DNA of 21,043 nt. Origin: a virus. The DNA lies in the IMG/VR virus record IMGVR_UViG_3300042914_003974, positions 1 through 21,043 of that record. One strand, given 5' to 3'. A model generated the notes under the pieces. It did no database searches. It saw only the letters and a program-made list of their open reading frames with translations, and was not told the DNA's origin. Positions 12,724 to 20,172 of this stretch are shown one piece after another (the stretch's first letter is position 1; every line of letters starts with the position of its first letter). Made by a program: the position numbers and the translations under genes.

Positions 12724-12952
12724 GGAAGATTGGATTTTGTTCTCCAAAGTATCCACCAATAATATTAAAATCAAAATACTCCAAAGACTCTTCCTCACTC
12801 ATATCTTCCATTAATTTATTAATGATTTTTTCTTTTGAGTATAATATACGAGGACCATTACCAAATTCTTCGGTTATCCCAATAATACAATCATCAAATC
12901 CATCTAATAGAATCGCACCTTCTGCTAATTCATTAATTTCGTCTCTTGTCAT
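12716..12952 (-). CDS. Conserved small phage protein (78 aa)
   Basis: Starts MTRDEINELAEGAILLDGFD. The blocks LDGFDDCIIGITEEFGNGPR and ILYSKEKIINKLMEDMSEEE followed by EYFDFNIIGGYFG look conserved, and I recall similar proteins in diverse phages, uncharacterised. The ATG overlaps the stop of rmlC (ATGA, 12949..12952), so the two genes are translationally coupled. No catalytic motif is evident. Confidence 0.82.
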   Translation of the reverse strand: MTRDEINELAEGAILLDGFDDCIIGITEEFGNGPRILYSKEKIINKLMEDMSEEESLEYFDFNIIGGYFGEQNPIFLI

Positions 12953-13449
12953 ACCAAATCTGTAAAATGAATACCTTCGTTATCTTTATCACTCATTTTA
13001 AGTTTGAATGTAAACCCTGATGTTAGTTTTGTGATAGTCTCCCTAACCTCCTCAACCGAATCCCATTTAATAGATAATTCATGTTCGGGAGAATACATTT
13101 CATCAACCAAGTAATTTACAACTGTTCCACTTTGAAGAGTTAGGAACCCGTGAGCATATCCGTGAGGAACGTATAGGACATCACCTTCATCCATAGAGTA
13201 CTCAAAGACTTTTCCAAAATTTGGGTCTAATTTATCTACACAAACACAAAAATCAATTATTTTTCCTTGAATCACCATAACTTGTTTGGCTTGTGACTTT
13301 GGGTATTTCTGTAAATGTAATCCTCTGAAAACAAAAATATCATCGTTAATACTAATGTTAGATTGAACCCATTTGTCAGATAATTTAATAGGTGTAAAAG
13401 AACCTCTATGGTCTTTAAATATTGGTTGTTTTTTTAATTCAGGTGTCAT
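12949..13449 (-). CDS. rmlC: dTDP-4-dehydrorhamnose 3,5-epimerase family (RmlC-like)
   Basis: A 166-aa cupin-fold sugar epimerase. RmlC epimerises dTDP-4-dehydro-6-deoxyglucose at C3 and C5 on the way to dTDP-rhamnose. Seen here: FKDHRGSF (11-18), FRGLHLQKYPKSQAKQVMVI (41-60) with the active-site His45, then PHGYAHGFLTLQSGTVVNYL (95-114) and the PEHELSIKWD block (131-140) containing a candidate Asp140. The protein is slightly shorter than the usual 180-185 aa, and ends GIHFTDLV. No other rhamnose gene lies in the window, so it may act on a host pool or belong to an epimerase subfamily with another substrate. An upstream in-frame region lacks ATG, so the start is 13449. Confidence 0.9.
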   Translation of the reverse strand: MTPELKKQPIFKDHRGSFTPIKLSDKWVQSNISINDDIFVFRGLHLQKYPKSQAKQVMVIQGKIIDFCVCVDKLDPNFGKVFEYSMDEGDVLYVPHGYAHGFLTLQSGTVVNYLVDEMYSPEHELSIKWDSVEEVRETITKLTSGFTFKLKMSDKDNEGIHFTDLV

Positions 13450-13500
13450 AAGACTAAATTTAATAATAATACTTTTTTTTGTCAAATAGTATTGACAACA

Positions 13501-13508
13501 TATTTATA
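13501..13508 (+). promoter_or_regulatory. Candidate phage promoter TATTTATA
   Basis: TATTTATA lies 13 bases before the ATG at 13522. It follows TTGACA (13492..13497) and, further upstream, a 13-base element TTTTTTTTGTCAA (13473..13485) also found at 1638..1650. Confidence 0.45.
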
Positions 13509-13521
13509 AGAAAATTGAATT

Positions 13522-13980
13522 ATGAAGGCTTATTTTTTGAATATTTCGGAAGACGAAAAAAAATCAATCACTGAAAAACATAGAGAATTATATAACGGTT
13601 ATCAAGTACAACAACCAAAAGGTAATATGACACCTTTACAAGTTGAGAATTTAGCTCAAGATGGTGACGGGGTTACTGTTAATTCTAGAGGTGATGTTAC
13701 CGGATATAAAAACACAGGAATTAATCAACCTATGAAAACTGTTTGTGAAGAGTGTGGTAATATGTATGAAGGTGAAATGTGTGAATGTGGAACAGGAAAT
13801 ATGTATGAGGATAATGTATGTGAATGTGGTTCAGGTATGAACGAAGGGGAATGTAATGAGTGTGGAACTAAAATGTATACTGAAGAACAAATTGAAGAAA
13901 GTATTAAATTAAAAAGTAAGAAAGATTCAGTTCTCAAAGAGATTAATGAGTCTTTGAATTGGTTTAAAAAACTAATCTGA
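13522..13980 (+). CDS. Cys-rich protein with zinc-knuckle-like repeats
   Basis: A 152-aa protein starting MKAYFLNISEDEKKSITEKH, a leader of the same type as that at 8724 (ISxxEKxxI..KH). The middle (about 74-116) holds four degenerate repeats with CxxCG or CxCG knuckles: CEECGNMYEGEMCECG, then MYEDNVCECG, MNEGECNECG and KMYTEE. Nine Cys suggest one or two structural zinc sites. The C-terminus has a helical stretch SIKLKSKKDSVLKEINESLN. Its TGA overlaps the ATG of the next gene (TGATG). No named family is recognised. Confidence 0.78.
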   Translation: MKAYFLNISEDEKKSITEKHRELYNGYQVQQPKGNMTPLQVENLAQDGDGVTVNSRGDVTGYKNTGINQPMKTVCEECGNMYEGEMCECGTGNMYEDNVCECGSGMNEGECNECGTKMYTEEQIEESIKLKSKKDSVLKEINESLNWFKKLI

Positions 13981-14309
13981 TGTTAATCAAAGAAATAGTT
14001 GATTATTATTATAACAGTAAATCAGACACTGTTAAAGTTTCATTTAGAATTAAAGGTGACTCTGATGAATATATTAGAGAAAGTGAATTTGAATTATCCG
14101 TAGCAGAAGACTACGGATTTTTACTTTTGGAAAGTGGTGATTTTGAGTCTGAAGATTTTAAGTATCTATACGAGGAAGATACCGATGAATATATATTTGA
14201 AGACGAATTACCTAATGAGGATGTAATAGATGAAATGGAATTAAAACTATTCCTTAATGAGTTTTATAGTACAGGTAATAATCAATTACCTAAAACTCAA
14301 ATATTTTAA
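13980..14309 (+). CDS. Acidic hypothetical protein (109 aa)
   Basis: Starts MLIKEIVDYYYNSKSDTVKV; the ATG overlaps the previous stop by one base. It is very acidic (many Asp and Glu), with a beta-rich first half and a run LESGDFESEDFKYLYEEDTD. The end is NNQLPKTQIF. No known domain is recognised. Its strong acidity and coupling to the Cys-rich gene suggest the two may work together, which is inference. Confidence 0.7.
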   Translation: MLIKEIVDYYYNSKSDTVKVSFRIKGDSDEYIRESEFELSVAEDYGFLLLESGDFESEDFKYLYEEDTDEYIFEDELPNEDVIDEMELKLFLNEFYSTGNNQLPKTQIF

Positions 14310-14335
14310 ATCTACGAGTTTTTACATTTATTAAG

Positions 14336-14343
14336 TATTTATA
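14336..14343 (+). promoter_or_regulatory. Candidate phage promoter TATTTATA
   Basis: TATTTATA, then TTATA, then the ATG at 14349 (5-base gap). It heads the large plus-strand cluster. Confidence 0.55.
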
Positions 14344-14348
14344 TTATA

Positions 14349-14600
14349 ATGAAATTTGATATTGATTTATATATAAACTTAATGCGTTCATTGTCATTTA
14401 CTGATAGTAAAAACGAGGAATTATCTGAACAAGGTGAATCTGCCCCATCAGGAGGTGGAGGTTCGACAGAAGGGTATCCAAAAGTTCCAAAGTGGGAAGA
14501 GTTTTACCAAACAAAAAGAGGTAAAGCAAATATGCTCGGTAAAGCAGGTGAGAAATGGACAACAGGGCTAACTAGAGGGGTGGCAAACCAAGTTTGGTAA
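14349..14600 (+). CDS. Small tagged protein with RGKANMLGKAGEKW motif (83 aa)
   Basis: Starts MKFDIDLYINLMRSLSFTDS; the leader seems to end at LSE27/Q. A Gly/Ser linker (SAPSGGGGSTEG) leads to a conserved-looking end VPKWEEFYQTKRGKANMLGK and AGEKWTTGLTRGVANQVW. I think this C-terminal pattern recurs in small phage virion-associated proteins, from memory. The next gene starts one base after its stop (TAATATG), so they are coupled. Function is unknown. Confidence 0.78.
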   Translation: MKFDIDLYINLMRSLSFTDSKNEELSEQGESAPSGGGGSTEGYPKVPKWEEFYQTKRGKANMLGKAGEKWTTGLTRGVANQVW

Positions 14601-14601
14601 T

Positions 14602-16887
14602 ATGAAAAAACAACAACTAATAGAAAGGATTTTGTTGAATATGAATTACAATTCGAGTAAGACATATTCTGAAAATTTAGAAGTCATTCAGGAACAAACA
14701 CAAACAACGATAGGTGCTGCAAAACCAAAAAATGTTAGAAAATCTTACGAAGATTACTTAAAGGAAGTACCACAGTTACCACCATCAAGACTATCAATCA
14801 AAGTCAAAAACGACATATATTTCTGTGCGTACCCAAGAAATTATGATTTTTATAAAATTACAACAAATTTAACAAGAAACGATGGGGATATTTTCTTTAA
14901 TAGAAATGATAATAATATAGATGTATACTGTAATAAATTACAAAACCTATATCCTGACGATTTCAGTTCTATTCAAAATGTAAAAAACAAACCAAAAAAT
15001 CAAAAAACAAATATACCATTAGATGACTCATTTAGGAATAAATGGTATGATGAAAATGGTAATGTTTTAGTATATACTGACAATTCAAAATCAAAAACTG
15101 AATACCAAAAACCTACAATTAAAAATGCTAATTTAAGAGTTTGTGGAGCACCTAGAGGGTATACTTGTGAAGGATGGAAAGAGTTTAATGAAATTAAAAA
15201 ACAATTACAAGACAGTTATCAAAAATGTAAAACATCAAATAAGGGAAAATTTATTTTACCAGCATCGGTAAAAAATATGTTACCTAAACAAAAAATTGAA
15301 CTTTATGAGTCAGGTATGTCCGATGAAAATTCAATACAAAATATTTGTCAGAGTAAATTTACAAGTTTGAACGATTTTGTTAAATCTATTTTTTATAACT
15401 ACGAATTTCCTCATGGTATCGAGGTTCAAAATATGACCGCATATAAAGAACTGTATGGAGAAATCAACAGTAAGTTTAATAGTGAAATATCTTCACTGCA
15501 ACAACAAGATAACTATGATGCAGAAGATAATCCATATGCGTTACCCACAGATAGATTAGACCCAAATAGAGATACTGAAAGATTAAAACAGAGTGAGATT
15601 GGTAAATTACAAAGTAGTAAAAACATTTTATTACAAGGGTTAGATTTAACATTTGGATTTGATGATTCTGAGTCACCTGAAAGTTTAACTTGGTATCAAA
15701 ATTTTTACAAGGAAAACCAATTGGTAGTTGACTTAGCCGGTTTCCTTGCAACTGAGGTGGCGTTGGCGGCAATAACTAGAGGTATGAGTTTAGAGTCAAC
15801 TGCGATGAGAGCTCCAGCAGTAATAGGTAGACAAGCATTTTTAGAGTCATCCAAATTTGTTGCGTCTCAGTCTTTGAAACAAAAATTAAAAAGTGTTGCA
15901 ACACCATTGGCATCATCATTAATTTGGTTTGGAGGAGTGGTTAACGGAGTTTTATTACCAAAAAGTGAGAACGAAGCAAAACAAATGAATTGGATTTTAG
16001 CATTTTTTCCATTATTTAAAATGTTTCCCGGTATTGATTGGTTGTATAAAGGAATTGGAAAATCATTACAGGAATCTGTTAGAAAATCAATATTAAAAAA
16101 GGCTCAAACTTATTTATCAACAGGTGCGGGACAAACAGAATGGGTTACTTTTTTCAGTAAATTAAATAAACCTGAAAAACTTGTAATGATTAATTTATTA
16201 AAGGCAAATGTTACAAATCCTGATGCAGTTAGTAATATTATAAAACAAGTATCATTAGGGGCAACAAAAAACATTGAATCTAAACAAGGGTTTAGTAAGA
16301 TTTTATCAATAATTCAAAACTCGGCAAAGGGTAATTTAGCTGCAAGTGAAAATCAAATGTTATTAGACACTCAAAAGGTGTTTAATGCTGTCGGAGGAGC
16401 CGCTGGAAAACAAAGAGTCACAAATCTTGTTAAAACATATGGATTAGACAGTTTATTTATATTATCAGGAAGTATTGGAATGAAGGTTAAAAACCATATT
16501 AATGAAATGTTAAAAAATCAATTAGATAACCAAAAAATTGAAAAATTAAATAATTGGTTAATAACTAATTCTAAAATTAATAAAACAACGCCTGTAGAAG
16601 TTGCTAAATCAGATGTTAATGAAGAAATTAAAACTTTAGACGCATCACTATCAAATATTCAAAATGGGACAGCAACTGCTGAGGATATTAAAAATGTTAA
16701 TGACGCATTTGTAAGTATGGGTATTAGAAAAAGTGATATTAAAGACCCCAAAATAGAACTATCACAAGAAGAGGCCAATAAATTAACAGACATGTATTAT
16801 GAAAACTCAGATGAGTTATTTGAAGGTAATGACCCTTCATTTGTATTTACGATTGTAACTGATAAAACAACAATTAAAAAACCATAA
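14602..16887 (+). CDS. Large tagged hypothetical protein (761 aa), likely virion-associated
   Basis: Starts MKKQQLIERILLNMNYNSSK; the leader contains IQE31/Q as a candidate site. Residues 35-340 are hydrophilic with many Asn/Lys and scattered Cys (KVKNDIYFCAYPRNYDFYKI; RVCGAPRGYTCEGWKEF). A hydrophobic section spans about 374-480: LVVDLAGFLATEVALAAI, then SSLIWFGGVVNGVLLP and WILAFFPLFKMFPGIDWLYK, probably membrane-inserting. A helical C-terminal part follows, with LDSLFILSGSIGMKVKNHIN near 614-633. No domain is recognised. Size, leader, and membrane-active middle fit a virion protein delivered at infection, but this is inference. Confidence 0.75.
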   Translation: MKKQQLIERILLNMNYNSSKTYSENLEVIQEQTQTTIGAAKPKNVRKSYEDYLKEVPQLPPSRLSIKVKNDIYFCAYPRNYDFYKITTNLTRNDGDIFFNRNDNNIDVYCNKLQNLYPDDFSSIQNVKNKPKNQKTNIPLDDSFRNKWYDENGNVLVYTDNSKSKTEYQKPTIKNANLRVCGAPRGYTCEGWKEFNEIKKQLQDSYQKCKTSNKGKFILPASVKNMLPKQKIELYESGMSDENSIQNICQSKFTSLNDFVKSIFYNYEFPHGIEVQNMTAYKELYGEINSKFNSEISSLQQQDNYDAEDNPYALPTDRLDPNRDTERLKQSEIGKLQSSKNILLQGLDLTFGFDDSESPESLTWYQNFYKENQLVVDLAGFLATEVALAAITRGMSLESTAMRAPAVIGRQAFLESSKFVASQSLKQKLKSVATPLASSLIWFGGVVNGVLLPKSENEAKQMNWILAFFPLFKMFPGIDWLYKGIGKSLQESVRKSILKKAQTYLSTGAGQTEWVTFFSKLNKPEKLVMINLLKANVTNPDAVSNIIKQVSLGATKNIESKQGFSKILSIIQNSAKGNLAASENQMLLDTQKVFNAVGGAAGKQRVTNLVKTYGLDSLFILSGSIGMKVKNHINEMLKNQLDNQKIEKLNNWLITNSKINKTTPVEVAKSDVNEEIKTLDASLSNIQNGTATAEDIKNVNDAFVSMGIRKSDIKDPKIELSQEEANKLTDMYYENSDELFEGNDPSFVFTIVTDKTTIKKP

Positions 16888-16895
16888 TATTTATA
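16888..16895 (+). promoter_or_regulatory. Candidate phage promoter TATTTATA
   Basis: TATTTATA begins right after the preceding stop codon (TAA at 16885..16887), 17 bases before the ATG at 16913. Confidence 0.45.
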
Positions 16896-16912
16896 TTAAA
16901 TCTCAAATTTAT

Positions 16913-18706
16913 ATGAAAATCACATTAAAAGAAGAACTGAATAGAATAAAAAAAATAATGGGGGTTAAAATACTTTCCGAACAAGATTTACCAAGAGCGG
17001 TTACATCATTTAGTGACGATGCGATAATTAATGCAATTAAAGAATATATACCAAAAATCGCGTCACTTGCGGGAGGGACTTCTCAGGGTTCTTATAATAA
17101 GAATTTGGCTTTAAATCTTCTTAGAGATATTTCAGCGTCATCTGGTAAAAATATAAATAGTTTTGGAAAACCAAATGTTAATTTTTCAAAATATTCTACC
17201 GATAAATTTGGCAATAAAAAAATACAATCGGACACTGCGTTTAACCCTAAAGCTATTGACACAGGTAAATTACTTTCAGGGTTTGAAAATCTAAACGCGG
17301 TACAAAAGGCTGACATTGTAAAAAAATACACAACAGAAATGATTCAACTTGGAATTATTTCTCCAGAAATTGCGGTAGACGCGATGATTGCTCATAATGA
17401 TACCGACTATAAGTGGGTTCGTTGGTGGATGTCTGATGGACAATATCAAGTAATGATAAAAGGTGATGTGGCTAAGGTGGACAACGCTTATTTAGATATG
17501 TCAATTAATGAATTTATGGCGGCTTTAAAGATTCCTCAGTCAATGAGATACACTATGGCGGAAAGAGTCAAATCGTATTTAATGAGAGATGGTATTCAAA
17601 TTAATCCTAAATACACTGCAAAAGAAAAAACTTCGTTACTGGGTAAAGAGACTCAAATAAATAACATGGTTCCTGGAGGATATACGGAGGAGCAAGTTGC
17701 GGAAGCGATTTCTCAACAAGTTATGGATAATTTTGTTACCCGTAATAACAACCCAACAACACTATACAATTATTTTGTAACATCTAACGACCTAAGATTT
17801 ACTGAATTAAAAAAATGGTTAGTTATCCCCAAAAACAAAGAATTATTTATTAAAGCCATGTCACAAAATCCTACTGAAAAACAATGGGATGAGGCGTTTA
17901 ATACTTTAAAACGAGAAGGGTTATTATCTCAAGAACAAATGACTTGGGTTGAAAGGCATCGTAAATTTTGTTACAAAACAGTTAAAGGGTTTAAAGGTGA
18001 TAAAGACTTTATTATTGGTAGTGAAGTTGGAAAGGGTGATGAGTATACCTTAGAAAAAATGACAAGGTTATGTAGAGTATTTCAAACATATATTTTCACA
18101 AAAATATTTGTTGGAGTTATTGGATTAGTGGGTTCGGTAGGACTAGGTTGGATTTTTAGAAATTTCTTTTTTGGTAATGAGGCCATTTCTTTGTATGGGT
18201 GGTTTACAGGATGTGTTAGTAAAGAAGATAGTGATAAATTTTTAAATGGGGATGATGAAATATTTAACGAGGTAAACTGGACAAAAATAGGGATAAGTAG
18301 AGAGGATTTCAAAAATGAATATTTACCAATGATAAAAGCACAGTCTTTATATAACTTTAAAAAATTTAAAGCGTGTGATGAAGATATGTTATACATGTTA
18401 ATACCTCAAAAAACTGCTGATGGTTCATTAGACTTAAATTTGAGTAAACGAGTTTTTTTAACAACTGATTTATCTTCTAATTTTGTATTAAAGAATGTTG
18501 ACAGTGAACAAGGATTGATGGATAACTTAAAAGGTGACTATGATACTTTTATTAATAGAGCTAAAGGTGCAATTGAAGATGCTAAGAAACAGGTCCAAAA
18601 TTTGGGAGGAAATTCAAATGATGCAACAGGACCCATCAAAGACACGACAAACTCATTATCCCCCATCGTCAGCGCAACAGACTCAACAAATATTGTTGAC
18701 AATTGA
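16913..18706 (+). CDS. Large tagged hypothetical protein with membrane segment (597 aa)
   Basis: Starts MKITLKEELNRIKKIMGVKI and continues LSE23/Q. The leader aligns with that of the PPK2-lysozyme protein (E..NR(F/I)K..(I/M)GV...L.E). Residues 24-390 are soluble, with a Met-rich stretch ITEMIQLG and WVRWWMSDGQYQVMIKGD. A hydrophobic segment at about 393-419 (IFTKIFVGVIGLVGSVGLGW) could be one or two membrane helices. The C-terminus is acidic and Ser/Thr/Asn-rich. No named domain is recognised. It stands between two other large genes with small gaps, probably one operon. Confidence 0.75.
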   Translation: MKITLKEELNRIKKIMGVKILSEQDLPRAVTSFSDDAIINAIKEYIPKIASLAGGTSQGSYNKNLALNLLRDISASSGKNINSFGKPNVNFSKYSTDKFGNKKIQSDTAFNPKAIDTGKLLSGFENLNAVQKADIVKKYTTEMIQLGIISPEIAVDAMIAHNDTDYKWVRWWMSDGQYQVMIKGDVAKVDNAYLDMSINEFMAALKIPQSMRYTMAERVKSYLMRDGIQINPKYTAKEKTSLLGKETQINNMVPGGYTEEQVAEAISQQVMDNFVTRNNNPTTLYNYFVTSNDLRFTELKKWLVIPKNKELFIKAMSQNPTEKQWDEAFNTLKREGLLSQEQMTWVERHRKFCYKTVKGFKGDKDFIIGSEVGKGDEYTLEKMTRLCRVFQTYIFTKIFVGVIGLVGSVGLGWIFRNFFFGNEAISLYGWFTGCVSKEDSDKFLNGDDEIFNEVNWTKIGISREDFKNEYLPMIKAQSLYNFKKFKACDEDMLYMLIPQKTADGSLDLNLSKRVFLTTDLSSNFVLKNVDSEQGLMDNLKGDYDTFINRAKGAIEDAKKQVQNLGGNSNDATGPIKDTTNSLSPIVSATDSTNIVDN

Positions 18707-18723
18707 AAAAAATAATTTAAGAT

Positions 18724-20172
18724 ATGACAATACAAATACCTACAAGTTATCCTGATTACGCATTTTTTAGTTCGTATCCTAATGTGTTTACCGGAACTAT
18801 AAAAAGTGACGGAACTCCTAATACAAATACGATTAAATTTAATTATCAAGTAAATAAGTTTTATTATTTTAAAGCTGATACAACTCAAGTTCAAGACTCA
18901 AGTAAAACAGTTGTTGGTTTTTGGGATGTTGATAATGGGAAATTGATAATCAAAAAACAAGACGGAACAGTAATTACTCAGTATGATAAATTAACTTTGA
19001 AAAAAATTAATGATGGGTATAAGTCAAGTCAAAAACCAAAACAACAAGAAAAACAACAAGAAAAATCAAAAGGACAATCTGAAACTCCAAAAGAACAACC
19101 AAAACCAGTTGACACAAAAAGAACTAAACCTGAATTTGATTTTGAGGCTTGGAAAAAACAAAATAATTTATCGGTTCAACCACAGAAACCAAAAGTTGAT
19201 TGTAGTGAGTGGACTGTTAATAACTTATTTGAAATTAACTTCAAACCTGAATTTCAAGAACAAGCGGCTAAAGATTTTATTGATAAATTTTTAACAAAAG
19301 AGCCATATTTTTTGGAACAATATAATGAGGTGTGTGGATTAAGTACTGACGGTACATTTAAAGAAGGAAATATTCATAAAAACGGTTTAGTTAGGTTTAT
19401 GACAAGAGTTATTAATAGGAAACATCCAAGTGGGACTCAATTTGGAAGTTGGATTGAGGAATATAAAAAAACAAATTCAGATAAATTTAAAGATGAAACA
19501 CAAATGAAAGAAAGTATTGTTAAAAAATTAAAATCAATCAAAGAGACAAAAAGTTTAAAAGAATCTTTGGTTAATAAGTTGAATAAAAAGAAAATTGAAA
19601 AAAAGGTTAATGAAGTCAAAGTTGAAAGAAATTTGATAAAATTAAGTGAGTCATATACTTTTAAAAGAGATAATAAATTTTATAGTGAATTAGGTAGAAT
19701 TGTTAAAAATTACAAAAATACTTCTAACTTTTTAACTGAAAATACCGACCAAACTTTCTCAGACGCATTCAAATTTGTTTTCTCAAATGGTGAAGAACAA
19801 ATAAAGAAAGAGACAATAACTAGATTGTTTAAATCATTAGGTATTGAAGAAGGAACCGAAATCGCAAACCAAATCTCTGAAAAGTTGACTGCGATGGAAA
19901 CAACTGAAATTTATTTGAACTGTTTAAAAGTATCTTCAATTATTCTATCAACAATGATAACTGCGATTACTTCAGAATTATCTTCCGAATCGACAGGTAG
20001 TTTGGAAGGAATGGTTAAATCAGTTATTAACTCGTCATTAAATTCTTCTGATAATATGGAAAAATTAAAATATCAAATTAATAATGTGGTATGTCCAGTT
20101 CTTGAAGGATATAAGACAAGAATAGTTGATATGCCAAAAGAAATCAGTAACGCTTTTACAAATATGATTTAA
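18724..20172 (+). CDS. Large hypothetical protein with Lys-rich, leader-like internal segments (482 aa)
   Basis: Starts MTIQIPTSYPDYAFFSSYPN and has no typical leader at its N-terminus. Residues 1-97 look beta-rich. A Gln/Lys/Glu/Pro linker (about 99-135) follows, then a compact part with CSEWTVNNLFEINFKPEFQE and VRFMTRVINRKHPSGTQFG. A Lys-rich segment (about 259-306) resembles leader copies (MKESIVKKLKSIKET, SLKESLVNKLNKKKIEKK), and hydrophobic-x-Glu sites follow (VNE/V, LSE/S, LTE/N). A helical C-terminus has SSIILSTMITAITSEL (about 404-419), possibly membrane-active. No domain is recognised. It ends convergently with the HNH gene, overlapping by 4 bases. Confidence 0.75.
   Translation: MTIQIPTSYPDYAFFSSYPNVFTGTIKSDGTPNTNTIKFNYQVNKFYYFKADTTQVQDSSKTVVGFWDVDNGKLIIKKQDGTVITQYDKLTLKKINDGYKSSQKPKQQEKQQEKSKGQSETPKEQPKPVDTKRTKPEFDFEAWKKQNNLSVQPQKPKVDCSEWTVNNLFEINFKPEFQEQAAKDFIDKFLTKEPYFLEQYNEVCGLSTDGTFKEGNIHKNGLVRFMTRVINRKHPSGTQFGSWIEEYKKTNSDKFKDETQMKESIVKKLKSIKETKSLKESLVNKLNKKKIEKKVNEVKVERNLIKLSESYTFKRDNKFYSELGRIVKNYKNTSNFLTENTDQTFSDAFKFVFSNGEEQIKKETITRLFKSLGIEEGTEIANQISEKLTAMETTEIYLNCLKVSSIILSTMITAITSELSSESTGSLEGMVKSVINSSLNSSDNMEKLKYQINNVVCPVLEGYKTRIVDMPKEISNAFTNMI

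Noticed and set aside
1658-16895. T4-type late promoters (TATAAATA)
   Set aside because: The boxes read TATTTATA in the direction of transcription, the reverse complement of the T4 motif, so they are treated as a distinct element.
18686-18724. A sigma-70-like TTGACA promoter before the gene at 18724
   Set aside because: TTGACA overlaps the previous gene's end and no fitting -10 box follows; this signal is not the usual one in Bacteroidota.
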